DNA from: Pyrrhosoma nymphula
Taxonomy: Eukaryota > Arthropoda > Insecta > Odonata > Coenagrionidae
NCBI GenBank assembly: GCA_963573305.1
Contig: OY754331.1
Coordinates: forward strand, 16,154,868 to 16,218,867
DNA length: 64,000 bases
Direction of reading: 5' to 3'
Shown: piece after piece, positions 31,780 through 43,189 of the stretch
Layout: each line of letters opens with the position of its first letter
Position numbering within the stretch: the stretch's first letter is position 1
Made by a program: the position numbers and the translations under genes
Notes under the pieces: model-generated
Told to the model about the DNA's origin: nothing
Database searches by the model: none
The model's input: the letters and a program-made list of their open reading frames with translations, nothing else

Positions 31780-32025
31780 ATCAGTCGGGTGCGTTTCTAA
31801 AGAATATATTTGCAGTCGCGTGCGCGTCTAATTTTCTCCTTGTGACGATAAAGTGTTTCCTTGAGTCGTGCCTGTCATCACTCTCATCTAGCAAGAGTTT
31901 TGTGTCTATTACCACCTCTCTATGGATTACGTATCTTCGATAGAATACGTTGGCGTAATGTCTACGAAGGAGGCAGAGGAGGAGATGTCGGGGAGCCCGC
32001 ACACACTTCAAGAAAGCAAGAAAGG
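31780..32025 (+). CDS. Candidate first exon of an unknown host gene
   Basis: An initiator-like ATCAGTC near 31781, about 20 bases after a TTTATA, leads into a leader, then the ATG at 31922 opens a short frame (MDYVSSIEYVGVMSTKEAEE... ) that runs into AAAG|GTAAGTCC, a good splice donor at about 32025. The peptide matches nothing I recognise. The surroundings are CpG-rich, as at many promoters. Speculative: no downstream exon was found. Confidence 0.25.
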
Positions 32026-32236
32026 TAAGTCCTATTCCACCTCGCACTTACTTGCCTACACCGAAGCAGTGACCCACAGAGTGACCATTCCAAATGTTGG
32101 TTTTTATAGTTACAGCACAGAGTAAGGAATATCTTAGTGAGTTCCTTGGGATATGCGATTGGGAAAAAATATTTTTACATTTCTGAGCGCGCTTAATGGC
32201 GTTGATGTCACTAGCCCTTAGAAATGCAGGGGGATT

Positions 32237-32816
32237 ACAAAAGAATGCGTCGGTTTCAAAGATCGGTACTTTTCAAACGGTACTAGCTACAGAGCTGCGC
32301 GACCTCTTAAAATGACCGGTTAAAATGACCTCTTGTTCTTTCGGTTACTGCTAGGAAGCGCTTGTTACCAAGATAAGAGCTTTTATCAATCAGTTATTGT
32401 TTTTGCAAGCTTCACGATGGCAACAGCTCAACAAAAGTTGTTTTTTGTGTTGCAGTACGCGAAAAGTGAGTCTGTTACAACGGTGCAACGTGCTTTTCGG
32501 CGTGAATATGACATTGATTCACCGCACAAATGGAACAACTTCCTACCTACTGCCTACTAACAGCGAGGAATTGAAATCACGCATTTCTTTGGCTGTGTAG
32601 ACAGTAACTGCTGACATTCTTCACCGAGTGTGGGAGGAATTTGAATATCGACTTGACATTGTTTGGGTTACTTACTCAAGGAGGACATGTTGACCATTTG
32701 TGATGTTTTCTTTCAACAAAACTAGAGAATGTACCGGTCATTTTAAGAGGTCGTGCAGCTCTGTAGCTCGTGCCATTTGAAAAATACAGATCTTTGGAAC
32801 CGACGCATTCTTTTGT
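32237..32816 (+). mobile_element. Fold-back DNA transposon remnant with transposase N-terminus
   Basis: A 580-bp element with 84-bp terminal inverted repeats (32237-32320 and 32733-32816, roughly nine mismatches), starting ACAAAAGAATGCGTCGG. Inside, the ATG at 32417 opens MATAQQKLFFVLQYAKSES, then VQRAFRREYDID, the helix-turn-helix start (DUF4817-like) found in mariner-type transposase relatives. It stops after 47 codons. A second fragment, VWEEFEYRLDIV near 32625, resembles the C-terminal end of the same proteins. The catalytic middle is gone. No clear target duplication. Confidence 0.7.
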
Positions 32817-32829
32817 TATAATATAAACT

Positions 32830-33323
32830 CTCAGTAACGTTATAAATTACCCACTAGCCATTCATTACCGTCGAACTCTAATTCGATGGGTACAAAGATG
32901 GTCAATTAATCCTCCAGTCGCCATAAGTCCGTAAGTTATTTTGCCAAACGCCCGGTTCTCTTACACTTGGACTAAAGAACTTTTTGAATAAACGTGGTAA
33001 AGTTGACTGATACGGCCGTTTTAGAGGGGCTGTGTGCAATCTTTAAGCCAGTAACATCCTAATTCTACCTGATAGTTTTCGCCTAATTTTACATGCCGTG
33101 ATAGTGAACCTTAAAAAGATAAATAGCCCCTCGACGTATACTATATGCAGATTTTAAATATGTAGGGAATCAATAAAAAATAGTAGCGTTGACGTTTCGA
33201 AAACAGAATTAGTAGAAAATTTACGCATGCAGTGAAAAGATTGTGTACGTTTCATTCTCGTGGACTGAAATTTTATGCAAACAATTATTATCCTGGACGC
33301 CTCCTAAATACTTGTGGACTTCA
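32830..33323. other. Non-coding, no gene recognised
   Basis: AT-rich DNA between two transposon remnants. Nothing identified. Confidence 0.4.
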
Positions 33324-33809
33324 GGTAATTTGAGCAAGATATCACTTCACCTAGAATTTTACCTCATTAAAAAGGAAAAAATCTCATATTTCCAATGATA
33401 TCAATATATTAACCTCTTGCCGAACTAGTTTTCGAGCAATTAGCCTAAAAATATAAGATGTTTTAAGTGGAAAAGATAACGGCTGTGCTCTCCAGAGGGA
33501 GAATATTGAAACAATAAGGAATTTACAACACCTAGATTTTGTCAAAAAACTAACGGTGTGTCGTTTGTATGTTTTAACGATTATTTATAAAAAATAATCA
33601 ATTACTCACTGCAGTAATGTTTTACAGAATCGAAAAAAATCTTCTGTTGTGAATGTGTTTTCACCGTGCGGCGTGAAAAAATGAGGCATGTTAGAGACCT
33701 GTGTAATGTAACAATTCTTATTTCATTCTTCTTACAGACGCTGAAGTCATAAAATAAAATTCGAATGTGGTCTCCATTATGACTAGAGAAATATCTCGCT
33801 CAAACTACC
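33324..33809 (-). mobile_element. TTAA-flanked MITE, copy 2 (inverted)
   Basis: Same family as 29089-29655, in the opposite direction. The end at 33809 is intact (TCGCTCAAACTACC then TTAA). The other end is mutated (GGTAATTTGAGCAA, flank TTCA). Confidence 0.75.
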
Positions 33810-33814
33810 TTAAA

Positions 33815-36800
33815 TATTTTGCTCTAGCCGGTGATATTTCTCACTTCTCATGATAAGGAATAGAGTTGGAAACAACACAAGGTCGTCTGCTCTCCTTGCA
33901 TTTGGTCACCCCTTGAAGTGCACTGGATGCACTGCGCGACGAATTCTGATGGCTCTCCGTCTGTACACAAACAAGCTCTCGTCTGAGTCACACCGGCTAC
34001 GCCAAAACTGGGACTCGGGAGTCTTCGCTCCGAGTCGGACGTGCTTCTGCTGCTTCGCTATAGCCTTGAGTAGGCCTTAGATTCTGTGAAAGACTTGGAT
34101 GATCTTTTTTCTCGAATGATTTCCCATTAAAGAATCACACATATCGAGTCTCAGTTCGGGGTATGGGTTAAATTATAAGAGCACAAAGTAAACATATGGT
34201 CGGCATAAAGTTAAAGTTTTATGTAGTTTTGAGGCTACTTTACAACTCTTTACGAACTTAAATTTCCAAAAATTAAAAAATCTGTCCCTTAAGTAGACCA
34301 AATAGCTCCTGCTTCAAGCATTTCTTTTGAAATAACTCTGTTATATATAACTCTGCTATTACATATACTTAATTGTAACAGTAGTGTTAAGAGTCAGTAG
34401 TGTTCCGGCTTATCATGCTGCAAACAGCGTATAATTTGAAGACTAATATATCGATCAGCTGTCGCAAGTCATCACCTTATTCACAAATTAGCAAGCAAGG
34501 ACGTGCGGTATAAATTGCTAGGGCTACAGGCAATTGATGTGCACTGGATGAAAACCTTTTGATAAGTCTTTCAATACCGAGACGATTGAAGGAGTTCTGC
34601 GAGAAATAAGGACCGGTTTGAAAATAATTCTAACGCTCTCACAAGCCCGCGTTATGTTTCCTTCCATTCAGATACAATATCCCTTAACAGCTTACTTAAG
34701 AATTCAAAATTGTGTGAATGTCTTATTTGTCGTTCGCCTCCCAAAATGACCAAACAATTCCTCTTATTTAAAAATTGCAATATCCAATACTTTGGCATAT
34801 GATATTGCTATTTGTAAATCAGAGGAATTTTTCTTTCCTTTGATAAAAAAAAACTACGGTAAACGGCTGACCAAACGAGAAATAATCACAATTTTTTCAT
34901 TGTGATTCGAGATAGCCGTAACCAACGTGTTTTATATACAACAACATGATTTAGCGTAATGTATTATATGCACCGACTATATCTGATAATTCTTCCTCAC
35001 TTTTCGAACTCAAACTAATTTATTGTTTTTAACATTTCGACGTCACTTTTAACAGTACTTACTTATCGGTACTAGGTGGACTTAGAAACGGTCAGTCACT
35101 TTTTTTACAAGTCCCTTATTCGCATTGGCCACGACGCCAAAGTAATGATTGCAAACTAAAGCTTAGAATTAAAAAAATATGGACGTTTTACCTCGACTAA
35201 TGCCGAAAACCGAGGCAATTCGGGAAAATATGAGGAATTAGAACATTGTAGTTTTGAAACTAAAACTTCTAAATCTACGAAGTACCGTATAAGGGTGTGT
35301 GGCACGGGGTGATTCCACACCAGGTATGCAGCACTCGTCCCAGCACAAATCGGGACCTCGCACGCTCCCCTGGCCGCTAGGCGCGGACCAAAAAGCAGGC
35401 AGGAGAACAGTGCGCAGTGAAACTAGAAACTGGGAGAGTGCTACGTAAATAAACACATGCAAACATGCAGTACAATGCTAAAGATACATCTAGTAATTAA
35501 TATTACTATTAATTTATGAATGCTACGAGATACTACTTCATGCAGAGAAAAAAATAATATAATGCCGGTCATATCAAGCGGTGTGAAGTGTTAGTAATGA
35601 TGCTATGTTATTAAACACAAGTGAAAATTCTACTCTACCAATTTTGGGTAGAGTTTCATATGATTTATCTATCGCAACTATTCTGATCTCTTACTGTACG
35701 TGGGAAAAAATGACATTTTAAATATAAACTTCAATGATTATTACTTTAACAATTCAAATCATCTTGAATTTTTAAAGTAGAAATCAGGAAGATTTTTGCA
35801 CCGTTTCTGACTTGTGTAGTAGATACCAACTTTTTCACGGCGAACGACGTCGTGTGGAGATGGAAATTTCCGTTTGGGCGCGGATATCACAGATAGATGT
35901 TTCCCACCCTCAATTTCGCTGTGAAGTTTTTCCGGGCCGAGGCTAGGGGCTACTTCATTTGTTGGCCGTCTTCTTCCGTTTCTATTGCCGGGAGGTTCAG
36001 AGGGTTTTTTTTAGTAGCAAAACTTGAGGATTTATCGAGATAAGCATAAAAGTAGACTAAATACGCAACAAAAAGTTATCGTTCGATGATAGCAAAAGTA
36101 CGAATAACGTACAGAACTCAAGAAGCAAGCTGGAACGCTAGCGAAACTGTTGTCTTAAAAATTAAGCAATGCGAAAACTATCACGAAAACCATCATGTTT
36201 CGCTGAAAATGCTTGGAAAATTTTTTTTTTCGTAGAAACATGTTTTTTCACTATCTTCCCTGTTTTACTGAGTAGGCAAGTTTTGGTTTCGTTGTCCATA
36301 ATTTTCCAACCTAGAGCTTCAGTGTGAATTAGAGGCCCTCTATCAGGAATTGAAACTACGTCACAACGCCTCTTTCTCACAAAGTAAAGACCCTCAATGC
36401 ACGGCCACCCTCTCGCAGTGCGCGGAATGAGACGAGTGCGTGACCTTTGCGGCAATCTGTGGGCGCAGTTTCCGGCATCTGCCGCTTCCTGCTCGAGTTC
36501 CCTCGGCAATGTACCGTTTACCGTTCGTCCTCGCTCTTTTTGGGGGGCGTTTTGGGAATCTGGCAACCAATCCGATGAAAATTATTTGACCTTCGAAATT
36601 GTACGACGTACATACAGCCTCATTCTCAAATGCATGTTCCCAACGTGACTACTTCAACATGAAATGAAAAGATACGAATCAGGAAGAGGACGTCAGAAAT
36701 AAACACTCTTGGAGAATGGAGTTTTATCTTCAATAATATTCTGTTGAAAGGAACAGTATAGAGGAAAAAATTGATTTAATTTAAACGGAACTTCATGGTT

Positions 36801-37655
36801 GTCTATCTTTGGCGTATGTATTTAGTAATATTATAAGTCGTTGGAAGGGGTGACCGACAGATGGATTATTTGCGCTATTAAAGATTGGATGTGAGCAGAA
36901 TTGATTGGGCAAAGGAATAGAAGTGAAGAGTTGAAAAGATATTAATGAATTAAATGATATTTGACCTTTATGACCAGTAGATATTAATCATCGCGTAATG
37001 GAAATATTTTAAATTCACTTATGTGAGGTCAGCAAACTATAAATTGAATATTTACCTTTTATACCAGGGGGACATCGAAATTTATCTTCTAGCCCATTTT
37101 TAAAAAATTAATTGTGTTTCACAAGCCGCTAGGAAGCGTTGAGACTGGGCACTTGTTCAGCACATCCCAAGCCCATATGTCACTTTGTCTGTATTTAGTA
37201 ATGACGCTGATTAACTTATTAATACATCTTATGGAAAAATAATTTTCTCATGGTTTACATTCTAATTTTGAACTTATTTCGCCTTCACCAAAGTTGCCTT
37301 AAGAATAACAAATTCCCCAAAAATACCTTGATAGGTGTTGATTGCGAACAGCAATCATCCAAAGAATACTTGGATATGTTTGGAGAATAATAAGAGTGTA
37401 TGAGCAAGGATTTATCCGGCGGAAGTATTGAAAATATTCTGAGATATAAAAGGTTTACGATTTATAAAATGTTTATGCGATGACTTTCATGCATATCGGA
37501 TTTCCCATGGTGAAAGATGGGGTTCCTTACTGTATCTACGCAAACTTGAAGTCGGTTACTAAGTCAAAGTTCATTACCAGCGATTAAATCAGTTTACCTT
37601 TCTTAAAACGTTTCGCCCGGCATTATCAATGGTAATAGCTGCTAAAGAAACAATT
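33815..37655. other. Non-coding, no gene recognised
   Basis: Mostly AT-rich. GC-richer patches at 33880-34070, 35290-35410 and 36390-36550 have open frames without recognisable motifs. Confidence 0.35.
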
Positions 37656-37659
37656 TATT

Positions 37660-37765
37660 CGGGGATCTGGTTGATGTGAAGGCTAGAGTGCTCGCCTCGT
37701 ATCTTGCGACTCCAAAATCGAATCCCAGTGCACGTGGCAGAGATATTTCAAAGGAATCCAAACCC
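37660..37765 (+). repeat. tRNA-derived SINE fragment
   Basis: GTGAAGGCTAGAGTGCTCG (box-A-like) followed at tRNA spacing by AAAATCGAATCCC (box-B-like). The fold is too degenerate for a working tRNA. Confidence 0.4.
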
Positions 37766-37769
37766 GTAC

Positions 37770-40700
37770 TTGGGAGCTATTTTGGACAGCACTTTTATGT
37801 GTGGTGATCCGTCCATCGTATGGGACGAAAGACTATGTACCACTTGGCGCCTATCTTGGAGAGCAGGCTAATGCCGACTCTTGGTTTATCTCCAAACTTC
37901 CTCCCTTCGACTTCATCTATCCCCCCACTTTACTACCTACCCATTAGTCCAAGGTTAAGCAAGTTACCACAGTTTCCGGTCACTCGCACACCCAGTGTTT
38001 CAATCCGAAGGTTGATTATGATGTGTGAAAGTCACACCGTACTTAGCCATTGGTGTGTAAAATCCACAGTTTTCATTCGTCCTTCCAAATAACCAACTTA
38101 CCAACCAATTAAGTAACCCTTTTGTAACTACCATTGACATCCCGATATTGGTTGTATACTCCGATATGTACCGAGTACATTGAACTTTCATACTAACGTA
38201 ATTTGATTGATCAAGATAGTTGCCCCATATACTTCTTCCGGACACATCGTGGCCTTCAGTTCGACCTTTAGTTTCGGCTATGAATTTATTATGGTGAATA
38301 AAAGTTTCATTAGTGCAATAATTTTTCGCCTGTGAACATTTTACAAATTCAGAATAATTTTACATTTTTCATAATTTTATTTGTGATTTCAAGAATTTGA
38401 CTAGTACATGTAGACAGGATATTGATGTTAAATACCTACACCTTCATTTAACAAATTTTCCTCTTACTATTCTCCAAGTTTTTGGGCAATTGGCGCTAAA
38501 TATTGCTAAGAGCAATGTGTAAAAACTTTTCCTAATCTGGTTAGCATTATCCTATCTTATCCTATTTCCTATCTTATCTAGTTAAAATTAGCATGAAATA
38601 AGTTATTTCAGAGAGAATCTCAGTGAAGAAAATTCATACCACCAAACATTTTAGTTGTCCGTTTCTGTGCCGTATTGTCCGATACAGCATCCCTACCTGA
38701 AGTACAAGCCGTCCTCGTAAACTTCTTCTTCAGTTTTCAAAAAACAGTTTTGTCTTGTCGGAACATTGATAGTCAGGAGCTGCACGGCTCATGTTGTGAC
38801 AGGGAGACATCAAATGCATCAAAGATCAGAATCCTTTTTAGTTCTATTGGTGGGGTTTGATCGTTAGAGTGAAAAATAGAATAACTCTGGTCTTTTGAAT
38901 TAAAAGAATGTCCTTTGCATGCGACAAAGAGGAATGCCACAGATGAAGTTTTAGGATAGGCCGTTTATCTGACGTGAAGAGAATTTGGTGCTAAAGATGT
39001 GCATTCTATGCCTTTTTAAAAAGGCATCAAATGGAAACTGAATGAATTGGTCATTTTTAATTTATTCGTCAAGTAGTTGCAGTGATGAGATTATTAATAC
39101 TCGTGTAACTAATAACCATTCGAGCGTCTTATCGCAATTTTTTCCGCGCCAAAATTTTCACAGAAAATTTCATACGCCCTGACTTGTTATTCGTTTAATA
39201 TTATTTATTTATTCACATTTTAACTTAATCATTCATATAATATTCATGATTTATTCATATAAAAGGTGTAAGTTTCATTATTATTGAGATAGAGATTTAC
39301 ACTTTTCTTGTTTCCTATCCTCGGTTTCTCTCGTTTACAAGTATGAAAACATATAAATATGATTAATACAACACTATCGGAATTTATAGGTTTCAGTTCT
39401 TCTGTGGTGATCTTTTAACGACATTTGAATCACAAATGATCAAAAATAAATGAGCATTTTGTGAATTATTTGTAGACGATTTGTGGCTTAGCATATAATT
39501 GCTTAGGCAGTTACAATAGCTTAGGCGATGATTGCCTCTTTGCGTAATTAACCCTTAATTCAGTCTAAAAATATTCAAAATTCTTTCATAGCAAGTTTCA
39601 CTTCAATAGAAGGTTTAAATTCACTTGATTACCTCTGCATATAATTTCAATTTCTCCCGTGATTTTGAATTAGTACAACATTTTTATCTGCAAAAGAAAA
39701 GTAGATGATTGCTTAACATCTTTAATCTGTTGTCTTCTCATGAAAATGGCTGCATTGGTCAGCAAAAAAAATAATAGTTATATAGTTTCAATCGTCAGGT
39801 TAAGTAATGTTTACTTATAAATTACTCTTATTTAAGAATAGACCTGACTATCTGCAATTTTCAAATGGAATTATCAAAAACTAAACACGGTATGAACGAT
39901 TTCTCAAAGTACAATTCGATTTCAGGTCACTCGGAGATATGCGAATCAGTAAAAATGTGGTAATGCACTTGATTCAGTCTGCGGATCAAAAAGAAAAAGC
40001 AATTCACCCAACATGAGACATCAGCACAAACTTTTACGACTCTTGCCGGGAAGAGTCACGCAATATTTCAGTCCTCATGCGACGAAAATGGATTTTGGCT
40101 TTCTCGTCGCCTTCTAAGAGGTAATTTCGCTCGACGAATTTTGTCGACGCATGATATTTCGCCATCAAATGCATTTGAAATGGGAATCCACCACTCGAAT
40201 GCGAGAAATGCCACGAACCCCAGTTTATTCGTCAGGAATAAATTTCGCAAGACTGGAAACAGACGCCGGGAAGCTGACATTTATAGCCAGGTACAGCAAG
40301 GCTTCCTTTCAAGGGACGGATGCGAAGATGTATAATTTAAAGCATTCATCTGTCAGCTCTTTACATCCGATTCCAATACCCAGTGTCGGATTTCATGTCT
40401 TCAAGGTTTGGTTGACACAAGATAGCATTTTTCTTACCAGCCCTAATTTTTGTCGGCTGGGTTTCTTTAGTGCAGTGCCCTGAGCTTTCCAACTCAATGG
40501 CTTCGGGTTTGAGTCCTTTTCATTCCCAACCTTACGTAATTTGTCACAGACGTTTGGATGCATACGCTTTACCATTATTTTGAACGAGGTATTGCCTATT
40601 TTCGGATACCCATGGGAATACTGAGCGGAAGATATTAATTTATTTCTTTAGTTACAACTCTGCGGTCATAGAATAAACTTTTGCCGTCTGCCAACATGAA

Positions 40701-41805
40701 ACAATCCGGCTTCCAGAAGTTTGCATGTCCACTCATTCCACTGGCAATATTTGGTCTCGGGAACTGTTTTGTAAAATAATCGGGAAACTAGAGGTTGACT
40801 ATTGTCATAGTTCTCCAGAATTGGGAGTACCTACCTATGCTAAATCCCGATATTCTAAGAGTACGCTAGAAATGACTGTTATTGGATATCATTCGCTCTT
40901 ACCACTGTTACCAAAATATGAAATTTTGCGTCTCGAGGACAACTGATAAGGAGGAAAATTAAGCACCGTTCGCAGTGCTACCAACTTAACATTTTTTGTC
41001 CGACGATAATTCAAAATGGGGTTCAGATGCGACTTCACGGGTAACACTTAAGTCTCGCGTGAGATAACCTCGGACCCCTTCACCCCCCCTTACGTTAGAC
41101 GGTATAAGAAAAGCTCGACTCCCTACCCCCCATAAATGTCTTACTTAAGGTGGTTAATCATGAGTCATTGAGAACACATTTTATTAACTTTTCAAGTAAG
41201 CCTCCAAATCAGTCTTGGACCACATTTCAATTAAGTACGTGTATTTACACAGTGCAAATCGCCATACATGCAGTAATGAAAATGATGCAAGATTTATATT
41301 TTTAATTTTTCACCTTAATTAAAGCTTTGCCATGACTTGGGTTTTCGGCGCAGTTTCGATATTTAGTGAAATTTATATCTAAATACGTTTTTTTAAATCG
41401 GAATGATACCTTGATAATTGCTACCAACCATTATAATGATATTTAACGTATTATTTCGCGTTTAGCAGAAAATCTGTGCGTATGTAATCAAAATATTCCA
41501 AAATATATGTCATGTGCCATAAGGCTGCGTGTTAAAATAGCATTGAATTGCCAAGAAACCAAATCAGTAACATTCAATTTTTTCACTTTTACCTATGGAT
41601 AGGTATTGCTTAATAAGAAGACGTATGCAATGCTTCACGCAAATCTGTACGGAAACAAAAATCAATCCACCCTTGCTTGTAAACATAGAGAATATTTTTT
41701 TTAATTTTTATTTCTATTTTAAAACCTCATTTTTACTTGACGGTGGTCAAGCGCCGCAGCGGCGCCGCGAATCCGTTTGCGTCACGATAGTCAGTAATCC
41801 GTGTG
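37770..41805. other. Non-coding, no gene recognised
   Basis: AT-rich DNA. A weak SINE-like box B (GGGTTTGAGTCC) occurs near 40505. No gene or clear element seen. Confidence 0.35.
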
Positions 41806-41813
41806 AGAGTTAA

Positions 41814-42339
41814 GGTAGTAGTAAGTTCCCTAGTCGTAATGGAGATCATATTCGAATTTTATTTTTTTATTTCACCGTCTTTAATAAATGTTGTAGTATT
41901 AATAGAGCAAATATATGGGCATATATGACCAAAATTCTCAGTAATTAAATATGTCCGCATAAGTCTCTAACTTGACTCATTTTTTCAATCCGCACGGCTA
42001 AACATCCTTCAAAACAGTAAGTTACTCTTTGCAATTCCGTAAAAGTTATTGAGGTAATAGATTAAATTTTATAAATAATTGAGATACATATAAAACTAAA
42101 CACCGTTAGTTTTTTGACGGAACCTAGGTTTTGTAAATTCCTATTTTTTTCACTATTCTCCGTCTGGAGCGCACAGCTGTAATCTATCCTATGCAATAAA
42201 GCCTATATTTTTAGGCAAATTGCTCGAAAACTAGTTCGGCAAGGTGTAAATATTTTGATATCATTGGAAAAATGAGTGTTTTTTTAAATGAGGCCAAATT
42301 CATCAAATTTTAGTTACTTGATATATCTCTTAAACTACC
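41814..42339 (+). mobile_element. TTAA-flanked MITE, copy 3
   Basis: Same family and direction as copy 1. TTAA on both sides (41810-41813 and 42340-42343). The left end is mutated (GGTAGTAGTAAG). Confidence 0.75.
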
Positions 42340-42344
42340 TTAAT

Positions 42345-42630
42345 ATACATATACAAGTAAAAACTGTCAATGCAGAATTCTACTAGATATTCAAAGTTTT
42401 ACTGAATCCTTAGTGACTCAAAGGACCTTATTTTAACCCCACACTGTATCACTAGAACTGACAATAGCGACAAAAAAAGAGATTTGCACTGCCGTAAGGG
42501 CCACAGAGGAAAACATTCCTCCACCTTACTCACCACTGATGAGTAAATAATAATCTAGCGAGACTTTGAGACCCTCCGTATGCATTTCACTTTCTCCCTT
42601 TTCCTCTTCGAGATTATTTTCTCTAGTTCA
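42345..42630. repeat. Repeat shared with 29660-29965
   Basis: Continues the similarity of MITE copies 1 and 3 to the right. It ends where the inverted non-LTR fragment begins. Confidence 0.7.
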
Positions 42631-42639
42631 TTCAAGTAT

Positions 42640-43095
42640 TCTACCATCTGATTGGTAGGTTCCTGGACAGTCCCCATTCTGCATCCCAACCTCACAGACA
42701 TTGTCTCGCTTTACCTCCTAAGGATGTCCTACCATTAGATCCCTTTTCAATTCCTCATATTTTCTACCTCCTCTTATTTCGCCCAGAATTCCTATCCTCT
42801 TCCTTCCTCTCCCACGCTTCCCCAGTGTTCTCCCCTCTATCACTCTCTTCAACATGCCCTCTTCTCTCTAAACCTCCTCCATCCATCTCTTCTGCCTTCT
42901 CCGAACCTCTGCCACAAGCTTCCTCTCCTCTCCGACCATATCCAATACCTCATCTTTCGTCTTCCTCTCCACCCAGCTCACCCTCTCCATCCTTCTCCAA
43001 ACCCACCTCTCAAACGCCTCAAGTCTACGCACATCCTCCATTCGCAATGACCAAGTTTCTGACCCATATAGCGCCACGCTCCATATCAGAGACCT
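42640..43095 (-). pseudogene. Non-LTR retrotransposon 3' fragment (family A), inverted
   Basis: The minus strand reads MALYGSETWSLRMEDVRRLEA, then WVWRRMERVSWVERKTKDEVLDMVGEE, the same C-terminal region as 21.0-21.5 kb, followed by a degenerate tail. It lies directly after the repeat at 42345-42630, and a MITE fragment follows it. Confidence 0.75.
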
Positions 43096-43102
43096 CCCTT
43101 AT

Positions 43103-43185
43103 ATGGATGAGAGTTTTTTTCTTTAAAATAATGCCAAATTCATCAATGTCTAGGTGGAGTTATTATTTTCGCTCTAAGTACCTTA
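43103..43185 (+). repeat. 3' fragment of the TTAA MITE
   Basis: About 80 bases equivalent to the end of copy 1 (GAGAGTTTTTTTCTTTAAAAT, then ATTCATCAA and CGCTCTAAGTACCTTAG). Confidence 0.6.
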
Positions 43186-43189
43186 GTAA

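Noticed and set aside
36162..36566. 134-codon minus-strand gene
   Set aside because: No motif or splice context; the opposite strand is equally open, as expected from GC-rich DNA.
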